Assembly: GCA_035610365.1 (NCBI GenBank)
Contig: CM069432.1
Location: forward strand, 176,561,027-176,625,026
Origin: Aquatica leii
Lineage: Eukaryota; Arthropoda; Insecta; Coleoptera; Lampyridae
Direction of reading: 5' to 3'
Length of the DNA: 64,000 nt
Positions 44,818-57,060 of the stretch are shown here, in pieces. Position numbers and translations under genes: made by a program. The notes under the pieces are model-generated. The model ran no database searches. It worked only from the letters and a program-made list of their open reading frames with translations, and was not told the DNA's origin. Numbering within the stretch: position 1 is the first letter of the stretch; every line of letters begins with the position of its first letter.

Positions 44818-46861
44818 AATAGGTTCTACCGTTTTGGGCAGAAAAACGAAAACATTTTAGACATTGATGAACTACCTGAGAGGAGAGTAACAATTGAGGT
44901 CCAGCATGGAGCATACGCAAATGTTCTCTAGCGACGATAAGTTTGGAGAGACAATGTTTACCCGATAGAAGTATAGGGTGTCTCTTATCAAAATTGAATT
45001 CTGAATTTTGGAGTCTGCTTCCAACACGTACGATGCCGTTTGCATCTAGAAAAGGATTGAGACTTATCAAAGACGAAGATCGATTCACAGGCTTACCTTG
45101 CTTAAGTAGCTTAAGCTCGTCCGGAAAAGACTGTGATTGAGAGATTTTTACTAAACATGAAAGCGCTTCTCTAAGCTCTAAACATGTTAAAAGACCAACA
45201 GTACGATTTTCTGAAGGTAAACGACAATTTTTGCTAAAGCGCAAGGAATATCCGATCACTCTTTCTAAGCGAGTCATGCTAGAAAAATGTGAGATTTTTA
45301 CAATGGGGTATGAGTCTTTCGTGGTAACGACTAAGGAATGAGCTTCTTTCTTAAGTTCTGGAAGAAGCTGAAAAATTGGAACGAGAGAATTGGGCCAGAA
45401 AGATTCATCTGAAGATAACCAGATGGGACCATGCCACCATAGTCTTGAGAATTTGAGTGCTTTTGGCGCGAGGCCTCGAGACAATAAGTCTGCTGAGTTG
45501 GATTTGGTGGGTACGTGCCGCCAAATTGCATGAGAAGTGCGTTGCTGGATGTCAACGACACGATTGCAAACAAACGTTTTTAATAGATTTGGATTGCTTT
45601 TTAGCCATCCTAGTACTATGGTCGAGTCTGACCATAAATAACAACAAGAGATTTGCATGTCCAAGGCTTCCAGAACTTGCTCTGAGAGCTTGGCTAAGAG
45701 AGCAGCTGCGCTGAGCTCGAGCTTTGGAATAGTCAATGGTTTCAATGGTGCTACCTTTGTTTTAGCACATAAAAGTTTGGAAGATACATTGTTGTATTTG
45801 TCAACGGATCTTATGTAAATGCATGCACCGTAAGCGTGAATAGAAGAGTCACAAAAACCATGGAGCTGGACGTCCACAGCGTCCTTACATACAACGTGTC
45901 TTGGGATTTCGAGATCGTTTGATTCAACAATTTCTGATCTGTAAGAAGACCATTTGATTTTGATGTGTTCAGGAAGAGGGTCATCCCAAAAGAGCTTTTC
46001 CAGCCACAGCTGTTGAAACAGAATTTTTGCATTTACAGTAGCAGGTTCAAGTACCCCTAGAGGGTCAAAAAATTGAGAAATTTCGGAGAGCATAGAGCGC
46101 TTGGTTATGCTTCCAACTGTAGGTGTAGATATGTTGAACATGAAACTATCTGCTTGGAAAGACCAAATCAATCCAAGAGTGGAAGTGTGCTCGTCAGCAC
46201 CAAATTCGAGAACGCCAGGGTGGACATCCGTGTCAGGAAAGTCCGCTAAAATACGAGGATCATTAGAGATCCACTTACGAAGTTTGAAACAACCTGAGCG
46301 CAAAACATTGGAGAGGTCCAAGCAAATCTTGTGTGCTTGGGAGATATCATCGGCGCCTGTGAGTAGGTCGTCGACATAAAAATCATTTTTTATGATCTGT
46401 GAAACTTCAGGATTAGAAACCTCACAATCAATTCCAAGTTGGTACAGACAACGTATAGACAGGAAAGCAGCAGATGCGGTCCCATACGTCACTGTATTGA
46501 AATCAAATGATTCGATCGGTTCTGATGGAGAAGACCTCCATAGAATACGTTGAAGTGGCCTTTGACTAGGCTCAATCAACACTTGTCTGTACATCTTCTC
46601 GATGTCAGCCGAAATAGCATAAGTATACTTGCGAAAGCGAATTATTATGGAGAACAAATCTTGTTGAATAGTTGGGCCAACCATTTGAATGTCATTCAAA
46701 GATTGCCCGGAGGTGGTTGCAGAAGAACCATTGAAAACGACACGAAGCTTTGTCGTTACACTAGTTTCCTTGAGCACGCCATGGTGCGGAAGGAAATACG
46801 AAACTTGATTTGTGGAAGAATCAGACACACTCATGTGTCCCAAATCTTGGTATTCCTGCAT
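44699..46861 (-). pseudogene. BEL/Pao reverse transcriptase, RNase H and integrase zinc-binding region
   Basis: This 720-residue frame is in the same register as the upstream gag-protease frame. PHHGVLKETSVTTKLRVVFNG opens the polymerase; YAISADIEKMYRQVLI is motif A with catalytic Asp and NDFYVDDLLTGADD the YxDD motif C. The RNase H part includes LHGFCDSSIHAYGACIY, IPKLELSAAALL and LWSDSTIVLGWL (acidic residues). HPILLSGKHCLSKLIVAREH and HQCLKC form the HHCC zinc-binding module of the integrase. The last roughly 40 residues are out of frame relative to the family because of the shift at 44842-44846. Confidence 0.93.
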
Positions 46862-46942
46862 GAAAGCAGAATATCGCTTAGATAGGTCTGCATTAGCCTG
46901 GAGACGATGCTCCAGCGAAAGAAATCGTTTTTGTGCAATGTC

Positions 46943-48790
46943 CTAGTCACCAAGACATTCAACCGAACCTTTGAGAGGTAGCGAAACAACAAATCGTCCA
47001 TTTGTGTCTCTAGATACATTTTGCTTAAAGTGTGCCTCGCAGGCACTTTCTTCTGAAGAGAAAACCTTTTCCTCGGGGTAGCTTTCTAGCTCCCAAAACT
47101 TTGAGATGCGATCTGGAAGATCATCCAGAACGCTTACATGACAACGAGATTGAGAAGGTATCATGGTACCAACTTCACCAGATACTATCCAACCAAAACG
47201 AGTTTTTTGAAGTATGGGTGCGTGTGGACCCAATCGGACCTGGCCAACACACATCAACGAGAAGAATGCTGTGGAACCGATCAACATATCGATATTACCA
47301 GGTTCACAAAACAATGGATCAGACAAATTGATATTGTCTGGAATTCGAAGACTTTTGCAATCTATTTGAACACTGGGCATGGTGCCAGTTACTTCATCTA
47401 GAACCAAACAAGTGAGATTTAATTGGAAATTAGTATGATTTGAACGAACGACAACATCACACTTTGAACGAATAGAAGAAGCGGCTTGGTTTAAGCCCGA
47501 AACTAGAATGTTGGCATCTTGGATGCGCAGATTTAACCTTTGAGCTAGGTCAGTACGTATGAAATTAGACTGCGAGCCTGAGTCTAGCAAAATACGGATA
47601 GTGTGCTCTCTTCCGTTAGAGTCTAGGATCTTTGCGGAAGCAGTAGGCAACAAAACTTGATAAGTATTTGTACAAAAAGCTGAAATGCTTTGGTTAGAAG
47701 TAGCAGGAGTCTCTGCGGAGTTTGCAGTGCCTGGCTGTTCTTCCCTGTCGACGATAGGATTGGACTCAATGTGTAGAAGCGAATGATGCTTGGGTTTGCA
47801 CGTGCGGCAAGTATACCTAGAAGCACATTGAGGCTTGTAATGACCTTTGTGAAGGCAATTGAGACATAGTCTTAATTCCTTAGCTTTGTTTACTCTCCGA
47901 TGAGGAAAAAAACTTTTGAATTCATTGAGAGTTGGTAAATCATTACCAGAAACGTTACGTACAGTTTCCCATTGACGAGAAGTGACAGGATCAAGCTTTC
48001 TTGACATAACATAGATCATAACCGTTTCGAAGAGTTGTCCATCATCAGCTAGAGAACGTAAAGCTGAGATGTGTTTGAATAACGCGTCAGAAAATTGCCT
48101 AAGCATATTAGAAGATTCCTTAGTGCAAGGTTCCAGATCTAGAATAGATTTCAAGTGATTTCTCACAAGCATACGGGGTTGATCATACCTTGAACATATA
48201 AATTGCCAGGCAACATCGTAATTGTTGGGCGTAAACTCTAAAGATTTGGTAGTTTGCGCTGCTTCGCCAGCCAAGCTAGCCTTTAGGTAATGTAGTTTTT
48301 GAATATCGTCAAGATCTTTATTGGAATGAATCAAACTATTAAAAATGGCTTTGTACTCAAGCCAAGATTCCGTCTGACCAGCAAAGTGTGGAATTGTGAT
48401 CTTTGGTAGATTAAAAGTGGGCGTTTTGTGAGAACATTTACTTTTTTGCCCAGAACTAGAAGACGAAGGGCTCTTGGACCCCTTATTCGAAATACTACGA
48501 ATGTTTGTTAAAAGATCTTGAGCTATAGCGTTTAGATTGAAAAACGAATTTTCGAATTGTGTTTGATAATCGAATTCCGTTTCGATTTCTTTAGATAATT
48601 TAAGGATTTCGTTATGAATTAGATCAAACTCTGCGAGTAAAGTTGAATTTACTTGAAGGCGGTTCTCAATTTCAAGGACCTGTGAATTTGTTACATTATC
48701 GAGTTCTAATACATTAAACTTTTCTAGAAAAGTTTGGAAACGTGTGATTTTTGCTTTTAAAGCTGATCGTAATTTCTTTAAGTCTTCCAT
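46943..48790 (-). pseudogene. BEL/Pao Gag and aspartic protease
   Basis: This 615-residue frame starts at MEDLKKLRSALKAK, a Lys-rich helical N-terminus followed by Gln/Asn-rich helices. ITIPHFAGQTESWLEYKAIF to about residue 260 is the Gag-like domain (DUF1759 type). A CCHC knuckle CLNCLHKGHYKPQC and a second Cys/His cluster CRTCKPKHH follow (about residues 300-335). IRILLDSGSQSNFI (about residue 400) is the aspartic protease active site. It ends in an in-frame TAG at 46943-46945 just before the polymerase, in a region (VECLGD) where family members normally read on. With the stop read or reverted, it would join the polymerase frame directly. Confidence 0.93.
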
Positions 48791-49124
48791 CTTAAAGGAT
48801 TTAGATAAACAACAAAATGCGATTGTTATTATGACGAAAAAGCGATAAAAATACTACAAAAGGGCAAATATATGTAACGACGAAAAGCAATAGATGAACG
48901 TAAACAATTATTACGTAAGATTGAAGCCCTTTGTAAACGAAAATACGCAATAACAAATTATACCTACATAAACGTAATTGTGTTTTTCAAATTAAACAAA
49001 AAATGCGTAAAATGTTGCAGATAAATGCCAAACGTTGCGATTGCTTTAATTGTATTGATTGTTGATCTATCCGACGAGATTGGACCAAATTTTTGCGTAA
49101 TACATCCGGCTCGAAGAACTAAAA
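48791..49124 (-). promoter_or_regulatory. BEL/Pao untranslated leader
   Basis: A 334-bp non-coding leader between the 5' LTR and gag ATG. Right after the LTR the minus strand reads TTTTAGTTCTTCGAGCCGGA. This should contain the primer-binding site, but I cannot identify the priming tRNA with confidence. Confidence 0.6.
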
Positions 49125-49530
49125 TGTTGGTGGGTTAGCAGTTTGAGGTCGTAGCTAAAAACCATGCGCTTTTTTGGGGCAAAGCTTACCTAATTTGTTT
49201 TCTTTGCGGTAAAAAACTGACCCAACAATGTTGCAATGATGGTTAGAGTGGACTGTATAGACACAAATAAAGATTTTGAGGTACTTTAAAAACCATATAA
49301 AATGGCGCTGATGATTGAACACAACATTGACTGTAGAAGTCTTAATGAACAATGAGATGTGGGCGGAAACCGCCATAGCATGCTAAAGTTAGTGGTTGTG
49401 CGTGCGCCACTAAAAATACAGTTAATGCGACGTTGCGCGTTGTACAATTTTACAAATATCAAATATACAAAGGTGTTCAAAATAGTTTACAAATTGATCG
49501 AGAGATTCAAATGTACACAAATACTAAACA
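49125..49530 (-). repeat. BEL/Pao 5' LTR (406 bp)
   Basis: Same ends as the 3' LTR, TGTTGGTGGG and ATACTAAACA. On the minus strand it should carry promoter and start of the element RNA. It differs from the 3' LTR by four substitutions and lacks the 22-bp segment between CCATAT repeats. Confidence 0.95.
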
Positions 49531-49616
49531 GCGACCTATCTCGTTTCTTACCTACAGAGGTTGACTTTTGGGTAACTTTTCAATAGACAACTTTAATTGT
49601 TACTCAAAAGCCGTTT

Positions 49617-50008
49617 TAAAAAGTTAACTTTATGGTAACCATAAAAATTAACCTATTAAGAGCTTTTAAGTATAGAATGAGACTACTTGTTTTTTTACTA
49701 ACCATATAAGTTAACTTTTCGATATGTTTTCAGAGATTTCTAATTAATGTCTTGAAAAATTTACACAACTGGCATCCTACAAAATTAATTTAATGTTAAT
49801 CCTAAAAATTAAGTTTTTAGTAGCCTTATAGTACAAAATGAGACTACATGTCTTTTTAGTAACCACATAAATGTTATTTTCGGTGAGTTTTATAATTAAT
49901 GTCTATAAAAGTTGTGAAAAAGACATTCCTAAAAGTTAATTTTATGTTAATCCTAAAAATTAACTTTTTAGTAGAATGTTTTTGTGTAAAATAAGACTGT
50001 ATCCCGGA
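49617..50008 (+). repeat. Tandem array of about 155-bp units, 2.5 copies
   Basis: Units starting near 49617, 49778 and 49930 share AAAATTAAcytwttwAgwa, GAATGAGACTAC or AAAATGAGACTAC, TAATTAATGTCT and TTAATCCTAAAAATTAA. The third unit is partial and ends near ACTGTATCCCGG. Divergence between units is substantial. It is next to the BEL/Pao 5' LTR and predates that insertion. Confidence 0.6.
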
Positions 50009-50488
50009 AAAACGTTCTCGGAAGAAAAATCCCCTTAACCAAAATTACTTTTCTAACTTCTAATAGTTAGCTTCTTACTATTATTACGACTTACAAGGAG
50101 AAACCAAGAAATGAGTTTACCAATTGCGTTTCTGATTTTTTGGTGATTCTCAAGGCAAAAAAGTACCCTTATCTTGGCTTTTTGTGCATTACCGCTTAGT
50201 TTTCAAATTATGAATTTTAAAGAACCGATTGAAATCGTCAGAAGTTACTTAGTCGTTCCGTGAGCTCCAATTACAACAAATTCAGGAGTATGTTTTTTTA
50301 AATAGACAAACACTTATTTTAAAAATATTTAAAAGCACTGCATATGAAACTTGCAGTCATTGTTTCGCTAATTATTTGTTGTAATTTTTAAATAACGATT
50401 TCGAATTGCATGTATGTACAAGCATTTCCTTAAAAGTCCGCAGTCTAGTTATAAAAAAGTATATAGGATCCGTAGTTGTTACATTGGT

Positions 50489-52376
50489 AACAACAGATCA
50501 CATCACTCACATAAGAGTTATCAGCGTTAAATCTATACGCGTTTTCAGTGTTTAGTACACATCTATACATTCAATATATCTAATTATAGTGGTGATAGAG
50601 CAATGCGGATCTATGAATCTGTTTTATGTATGTGAGTGAAATTCTGTTTTACTATAAAATATTGATCAAATAGAAAAAAACGTGCATGTCGGTTCTGTTG
50701 AATGTAATATTGCGCAATTATTTGCAACAAGTTTTTTTTCAGACGTTGCTACACGTTTGGCATTTAACAAACACCAAATACAAAATGTTTGAAGTTTGGC
50801 AAATACTTGCAACACGCAAATGTATACCGAGTGTTGTCGGGAATAAGTACATGGTATCCAAACAACAAAGCAAATTTTGTACTCTTAATGATAAAATATA
50901 CAAGTAGTAACAGTTTTATTTTTAAATCAATTTTTCGCCGTTATTCTGGTTATGATTACAAGCGACTTTCGGCTTAGACCGCGTCTGGGTGTTACGGGGC
51001 GGTCTAAGTCAAAAATCGCTTATAATCATAAGAACTATATTTGTTTCAAACGGCTACAGTTATAACTATCATAGTGTTTTTGCCAACGTTTTACTAGCAA
51101 AAACAAAACTTACCGCTTAAAATTTTCTAAAGTAAAAAAGGTATCCAGCGAACACAAGAGAATCGTGACTGAGAAAGATTGTGTTTTTAATGATAAGGCA
51201 CGTATAGTATACTTAAGCTGTTGTGATTATTTAATTACAAACTGAAATGATTACGAAAATATTTCATCACATTTGGTATTTGAGGGTTTTTGTTTTTTTT
51301 TTTTTATTTAACGGAACTGAACTTGTATCTTTTTAAATATCTACCTTGCAGTATTATAAAGTTCTAAATTCTTTTTGTTTTATCGTTTCAACCCTAACTT
51401 ATGACATCTTCTGAAATCTACTAAAGATGCAACAGTTTAAGACAAAAAACTTTAGAAAAAGTAATAAATGTAACTGCTCCAATCAGAAACAATAGATTTT
51501 TCTGTAAATTTATACTTCTTAAAACTTGTAATGAGGTGTTGAGTATAATAGTAATAATTTACACAAAGTTGTCTCTGCAAAAAGTATGATGCATAGATTT
51601 ATTAATCACAGAATCTATGAAGATATTTTGCACTGGCAAAACCATTCCAGAAACCGTAGAAGTGTATAACAAAAATATAACAAGTCAATATTGGCTAAAA
51701 TAGACTAATCATCGTAACAACAACAAATACCATAATTTTTGATTTTTTTTTTGTAATGTGTAATTGACGTTTTTTTTTTCGTTTAAACAATTCTTATTGT
51801 TAAGTTGTTATTTTAATAGTTTTATTACTCAGTACTTTTATTTTATTTATTTATATTTTATTACCTATTGACATTGCATTACTATTGCAATTTTATAAAT
51901 CAATATTGCTCTATTATTTTATCAGTTTTATTATATCTTTGTTTCAATGTCAAATATGTTGGAAATCTAACAATAAATGTTTAATATTACAGTAGGTGTA
52001 TTTGTCGTTGATATTAAAGGTAAATCATAGATTGACAAGTGACGTGTATGCCACGTGTATCATACACCCAAAGCGACAAAGTATTTATAAAACACTGTCA
52101 CCGTTTACCTTACGTTAAGAAGTAGGTTGTATCCATGTGATACATGCAGCGTGTATCTATGTGTTACGTTTAACTCGTATTTATGGTTTATATGAAACTT
52201 GTTTCTTTAGGTTATATGTATCGTATATGCCAAGTTCACTATGCACGCAAAATCAACGTTTATCGGGCGTACATTTTATCGTGGAATAGTAGTTGCAGTA
52301 AACGTGATATCCACTATAAAACATCAGATAAAACAAATCGTAAAGATACGTTTAATTAACCAAATAATGCTCATTG
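50489..52376 (+). repeat. Long dispersed repeat, copy 2
   Basis: The direct-orientation partner of 27101-28747, collinear from GATCACATCA to AATGCTCATTG with several indels, including extra sequence near 51330-51430 and 51660-51720. The 24-bp array is conserved at about 52128-52246. No coding region recognised. Confidence 0.8.
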
Positions 52377-54568
52377 AGTTAGGAATTTTCAATTCCATTA
52401 TACTTAAAAACATTAATACATACTTTTAAATTAATGTGCAAGTTATCGCCAGAAATAGTAGTAGAAAATAATATGCAAGATAACGATAAAAACTTATCTA
52501 AATAATTTAATGAGTAAATTTTAAAAACTTCAAAAAAAATATGTCACAAATCAAATAAATTAAATTAAAAAACGATTTTTAATAACCACACTTAGAAAAA
52601 GTTAATCGGGGTGTACATACCTGTAAAATTTAATTCTCAATAATACCTTCTTATTTACATCTTTTCTAGTATTACAACTATATAAAACACACAAAAACAT
52701 TATGTCTTAAATGCTTTTAATAAATAACTGAAGAAACATATAAACAAACTTAAAAAACTACTATAAATGTTAAAAAACGAAACTAGAAAAGACAAAAATT
52801 ATTTGACATTTGACATAAACCTGTTACAGCTGCTAAAGTGAATGTTAAGAATTAAGCTTAATCCTATGCTATTGTCATACATAGTATGGACTTCAAAAAG
52901 TAATTTCATGTAAATAAAAACTTTGTCGTTGAATTCTAACTAAATCAAATTATTATTTTTGACTTCTTGATGCATTTTTTTAAAAATCGGTTGTTTTTTG
53001 TTAAAAAAATCTTATTTTTTACTTCAATAAGCTTTGGATCTGTATCCATAAATATATATTATGTAAAAATAGTCTTCTTATCGATGTATGACTATATGCA
53101 CTAATCTGTTTTCATAATGATTTAATACTTTCCACAAATTCAGTTTAATTACATTAGATAATGCAAGTTCAAAGTTAGCAAAACAATGTTTGCAATTTGT
53201 TTTACATGAAATATTTGAACTATTTGTCATTACTGCAGCAACATAATATTTTTTTAAAGTATTTAGAATGCACTCGTTTTAATAAAACAGCTGGCATTGA
53301 ATATTACTTTGTTAAACCTTATAAATTTAGCATTTTTACTTAATTGGCATTAATCGTTAAACAAATGAAAAAGTTTAACGTTTTACATTGTAGCTGTAAA
53401 ATTTTTTATCGCCGACTAAGGCCTGGAGAAGAATGTTTAACTTTTCTCATAAATAAGCTACAGATTAGTTTTAGAGCGTAATAAAAAACAAAACTGTTAC
53501 TATTTTATATGTACTTTGAATGCAAATAATACTTTCAAATTTAATTTAGAAGTACTTTATTAAATAATTTCTTTCTAAAAAATTCTTAAGGTATATACCA
53601 TATTGCAATTATATTGTAACTGGATGTTTCTTAAAGTAGTAGTAAAGCTGTTGTTATTTATGACCGTACTAATACTTAAAATGTGAAATAAAATTTGTTT
53701 TATAACTAAATCAAAAATAATAATGTAATTATGATATTTTGCAAAGTGTTCTAAATTATAATTGTTACATTTAAAAAAACACGTAGGTCATTAAAAGACT
53801 TATAGTTGCACTTCATTAATTGTGTTGATTTGTTTACGGCTGTCATATATCTGCGATTATTTGTGCTGTCAATTACGTGTTGCAGTTATACATAACGTTT
53901 TTATAAATATAACTAAGCAATATTTTTAATTGTTAATTTAATATCGTAATTTAAACAAGAACGAGATAACGCACGAGAAGTAAAAAGTATTAATAATTTT
54001 CTTAAGAAACATTGTATTTGGAGTATTGATTTAGAAACTAGCTAATGCACTTCAAATCAACATAACAAATCAGAAATTTAAACCGATTTAAATGCTAGAA
54101 AATCAGTCTTAAAAAAACAAAGCATAAGCTAGTTGTTAATGTTGATTCACTCTTAGAATTAAAAATCAGGGATACTATTTACGACATGGGTTATTGAAAC
54201 TTTTAATAGAATCATTTTTTGAAGGAGTTTTACTAGTTCAGCAAATATTTTACATAACATTGGTTTTAAATAAAAAAATAAAGATAACTGCAGAGCATTA
54301 TTTGAAATTTAATATGTTGTTTCAGCAAGAACTAAGTTTCTAAAACGATAAACTACAAACTTAACTAGCAACAAATCTCTTCAATGTGTATATTTAGACA
54401 AAAATTAGATTTTTCGAAAAAGATCTATAAAATAATTGCAAGATTATAATTCAAAATCATATTATAGTATTTTAAAACTAGATATTGAAACTTGTTTTTA
54501 TATTTAGGTGTATTGTACTTCGTGCTAGAACATAAAAAGGTTTCGGCTTCATTGGTTTTTTCATTGAA
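52377..54568. other. No recognised feature
   Basis: AT-rich sequence with no coding remnant or terminal repeat that I can support. Confidence 0.5.
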
Positions 54569-54972
54569 CACTCATGCAGATTATTATGGGGATACAAACA
54601 AAATTCTGGATTATTATTAAAAACGGAGTTACTTAACATTACTAGACTGTCAGTAAGGTTTAAATTTTAATTACTAAAAATTAATGTACAATATTCTTTA
54701 TAGAAACAAGCAACTCAAAAAATACAAAGCTGATGTGATAGCAGTTAAGTATAGTCATCAAATTTTAAGACTTCCACCATATCATTTAAAAAAAGGAGCT
54801 CTTAATGGTGTTACACCAGAGATGTGGTATAATACTGTTCTTTATACTAACCGAAAATTTGATGGTGGAGAAGAGAAGTTTCGGATGTGGAAATTATCGC
54901 TGTATTAATAATAACTTTAAAAAATAGTAGTTCAGAAGATGAACTTTAATCTGAATCGGATCAAAACTAATA
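54569..54972 (+). pseudogene. C-terminal fragment of a DDE (Tc1/mariner-type) transposase
   Basis: After a weak HADYYGD-like start (cf. ADYHDEMN in the 34 kb gene), the frame at 54684-54908 reads KYKADVIAVKYSHQILRLPPYH, the block just before the last catalytic residue. It then continues, after loss of the ELNPIE segment, as VTPEMWYNTVLYTNRK. An out-of-frame tail encodes NSSSEDEL, the family's acidic C-terminus, ending near 54972. Same broad family as the multi-exon gene at 34189-36900, but a different subfamily and opposite strand. Confidence 0.6.
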
Positions 54973-55272
54973 GATATTTAATTGTATTATAGAAGTAAAC
55001 AAGTCTTTTGTAATATAACTTTTTATAAGGAAGAGTTATTTATTAAAAATAGTAATATATAACCATGTGGTTAATAAGAGTTGTTATGAATGTGTGGTAC
55101 AAATCACGTAATTAAGCTGTTCAAATCGATTGTACATTTATACAAATACATAGACTACATTAATGAAAGTGTCGTAATACTACCGGTACACTCAACTGGA
55201 CATTGTATATACAACTATGGAAATGTCAAACTAAAAAGATTAAAAAAAATAATGTATAAAAGGAGCGTTTGC

Positions 55273-55280
55273 ACGCCACG
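55273..55280 (+). repeat. 8-bp target duplication of the P-like element, left
   Basis: ACGCCACG here is identical to 58562-58569 immediately outside the other terminus. Eight base pairs is the size made by P-element transposition. Confidence 0.9.
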
Positions 55281-55315
55281 CATAGATACAAGAGAATAGA
55301 ATAGATGTCCAACTC
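55281..55315 (+). repeat. P-like terminal inverted repeat, left
   Basis: CATAGATACAAGAGAATAGA continues into ATAGATGTCCAACTC. It matches the complement of 58527-58561 with about three mismatches. Confidence 0.88.
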
Positions 55316-56587
55316 AATGACTTTAGAAGTTGACAGCAAAAGCGCCACCAAACAACCTGGGGAAAAACTTTTTTAAAAGCGCGCGAAATTTAAATGCTGT
55401 AATATTGGAGTACATTTTTAAAATTAATATTAAGTTTAAAAACAACAGTAAAAACGACAGTTCAAAAAGTTTTAATTTTTTAAATTGCAAATTACAATAA
55501 GTTTAAGATATATAAGTACTTAAATAAAGGAAACTCTCAACCTCCCCATTAACCAATTTTAATGATGAAATGAAGGTTGTTTTTTTTAAGTATTTAAGGT
55601 GTTAGTACGCAACCTAGCAGGAATAAATTTTGACGGTTAAATTATGTACCTATGATGTGGATAACTTCTAACACTTAGTACCTAGCGACTATCAAATTTG
55701 ATGAACATTTTTCTTATAGACGAGACGACATGTTTTGAAACCTGACTGGATTCATTTTTCAAGCTATACTATTAAATGATGCTTAAGGAACTATATGATG
55801 ATGGCGAAAACAATAACTTAATTAGATAACAACACGTGGTTAACCACTAGATTCACCTGAGGGGGACATTAGGTATATGGAATGATATTATGATTAAATA
55901 TAAAAATATAGGTACATATTAATTAACGATTTTTTCCTAAAGGAAATCACACTATGTGTCAATTTACCTTTTACACCTCTTTGTGAGTTCAGAACCTTAT
56001 AACATATCTTATTAGTAGATAATTAATTGTAAACAATAATAATTAATAATTACTAACTAATAGGTAACTAAGTGTATAACACTAACAATATTATTTAATA
56101 CACTCCCAACTGCTTTTAACAATCTATAATGTTACAATTACCTACCTAAACTAATTAATAGCATTACTGCGTTGAAAACAGATTACTTGCTGAATTTAAT
56201 ATTGAACGTAACGAATTATGATGTACTTATGTTGACATTGTGGCAAATTGCATTGAGGGTTGAACACATTATAGTGAACGGGTGATTTCAGTATAAGATT
56301 TGTACAAGGTGTTGCTAAGTGGAAGGTGTTAGTTTTGGTCTGCTATTAGCTCTATGAACGCCGTCACAGATATTTTTTAATATATTAGGACAGTAATTGT
56401 AGTGTAGTAATTTATATAAAAACGCTAAAGAATGTGTGTTTTCTTCTATACTCACAATAAGCTATTTTGAAAGTAGGTATCTAAAAGAATTCTATTTTCA
56501 AAGCCTCTATATAAATTGTAACTTGGATTGGTCCATATTGGATGTTGATTTCAAGGGGTTAAATGCTCGAAACGTAGTAATTATGAT

Positions 56588-56677
56588 TCTTCGGTATAGG
56601 TAGGAGATTATCACAAAACCATTTCCCATAGGTAAGTACATGGGGAATGGTTTTCTGATAATCTTCTATACCGAAGA
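56588..56677. repeat. Snapback inverted repeat at the LINE fragment end
   Basis: TCTTCGGTATAGGTAGGAGA through TTTCCCA (56588-56628) is mirrored at 56641-56677 with a 12-bp loop and few mismatches. It begins where the LINE-like coding similarity stops, so it may mark a foldback created during truncation or a separate small insertion. Confidence 0.75.
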
Positions 56678-56689
56678 CTTTATAGATAA

Positions 56690-57060
56690 CTACCAAAGGA
56701 TTAAACCATTGAAATTTTAAAAACCTTTGGATTTGTTCAATTGAAACGTTATTGAATTCATAAATACGATTCAAAATTAAAGCACCGTATACTCCAATCG
56801 AGACCTAACCAGCGCGAAGTACAGCAACCTTAAGGGGCTAATATTGGTAAACTCTTTACAGTTCCGAATAATGAAACCCAACATCTTGTATGTCGTGGAA
56901 ATTATGAAAATATGCTTATTAAAAGTAAGAATGGTATCAAATAGTATGCTCAAATAATCTTTAACATTATCACACCTAGTCAAAGGAGTATTGCCAACTG
57001 AATATGGATAAGAAATTTTAAAAACTTTGACAGTAAGAAAAATCACCTTACATTTATTAA
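56690..57060 (-). pseudogene. LINE (non-LTR) reverse transcriptase C-terminal fragment
   Basis: The minus strand from about 57060 reads KVIFLTVKVFKISYPYSVG, then LTRCDNVKDYLSILFDTILTFNKHI and LGFIIRNCKEF, followed by LLYFALVRSRLEYTVL. After a frameshift near 56775 come NRIYEFNNVSIEQIQRFLKF and WFNPL. These are the thumb and post-polymerase blocks of Jockey-like LINE reverse transcriptases (KDLGV, LTFxxHI, LVRSxLEY, IExIQRxFLK). Only this part is retained, nested inside the P-like element. Confidence 0.75.

Larger units (their letters stand above)
43345..49530 (-). mobile_element. BEL/Pao LTR retrotransposon, nearly intact
   Basis: A 6186-bp element with two LTRs in direct orientation and a perfect 5-bp target duplication GCGAC at 43340-43344 and 49531-49535. 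Minus-strand order is 5' LTR (49125-49530), leader (48791-49124), gag-protease (48790-46943), reverse transcriptase/RNase H/zinc-binding integrase N-terminus (to 44699), integrase core and C-terminal domain (44817-43867), a purine-rich tract (43773-43786) and 3' LTR (43345-43772). Domain order and sequences identify BEL/Pao. No envelope-like gene is present. Just two lesions are apparent: a nonsense codon at 46943-46945 and a length change in the A5 run at 44842-44846. LTR similarity indicates a recent insertion. Confidence 0.95.

Noticed and set aside
44943-47401. Several plus-strand frames of 60-110 residues
   Set aside because: They are antisense shadows of the BEL/Pao gag-pol frame.
56777-57046. 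Frame as part of the P-like transposase
   Set aside because: Its motifs (KDxL, LTFxxHI, LVRSRLEY) are those of LINE reverse transcriptases, so it is a nested insertion.
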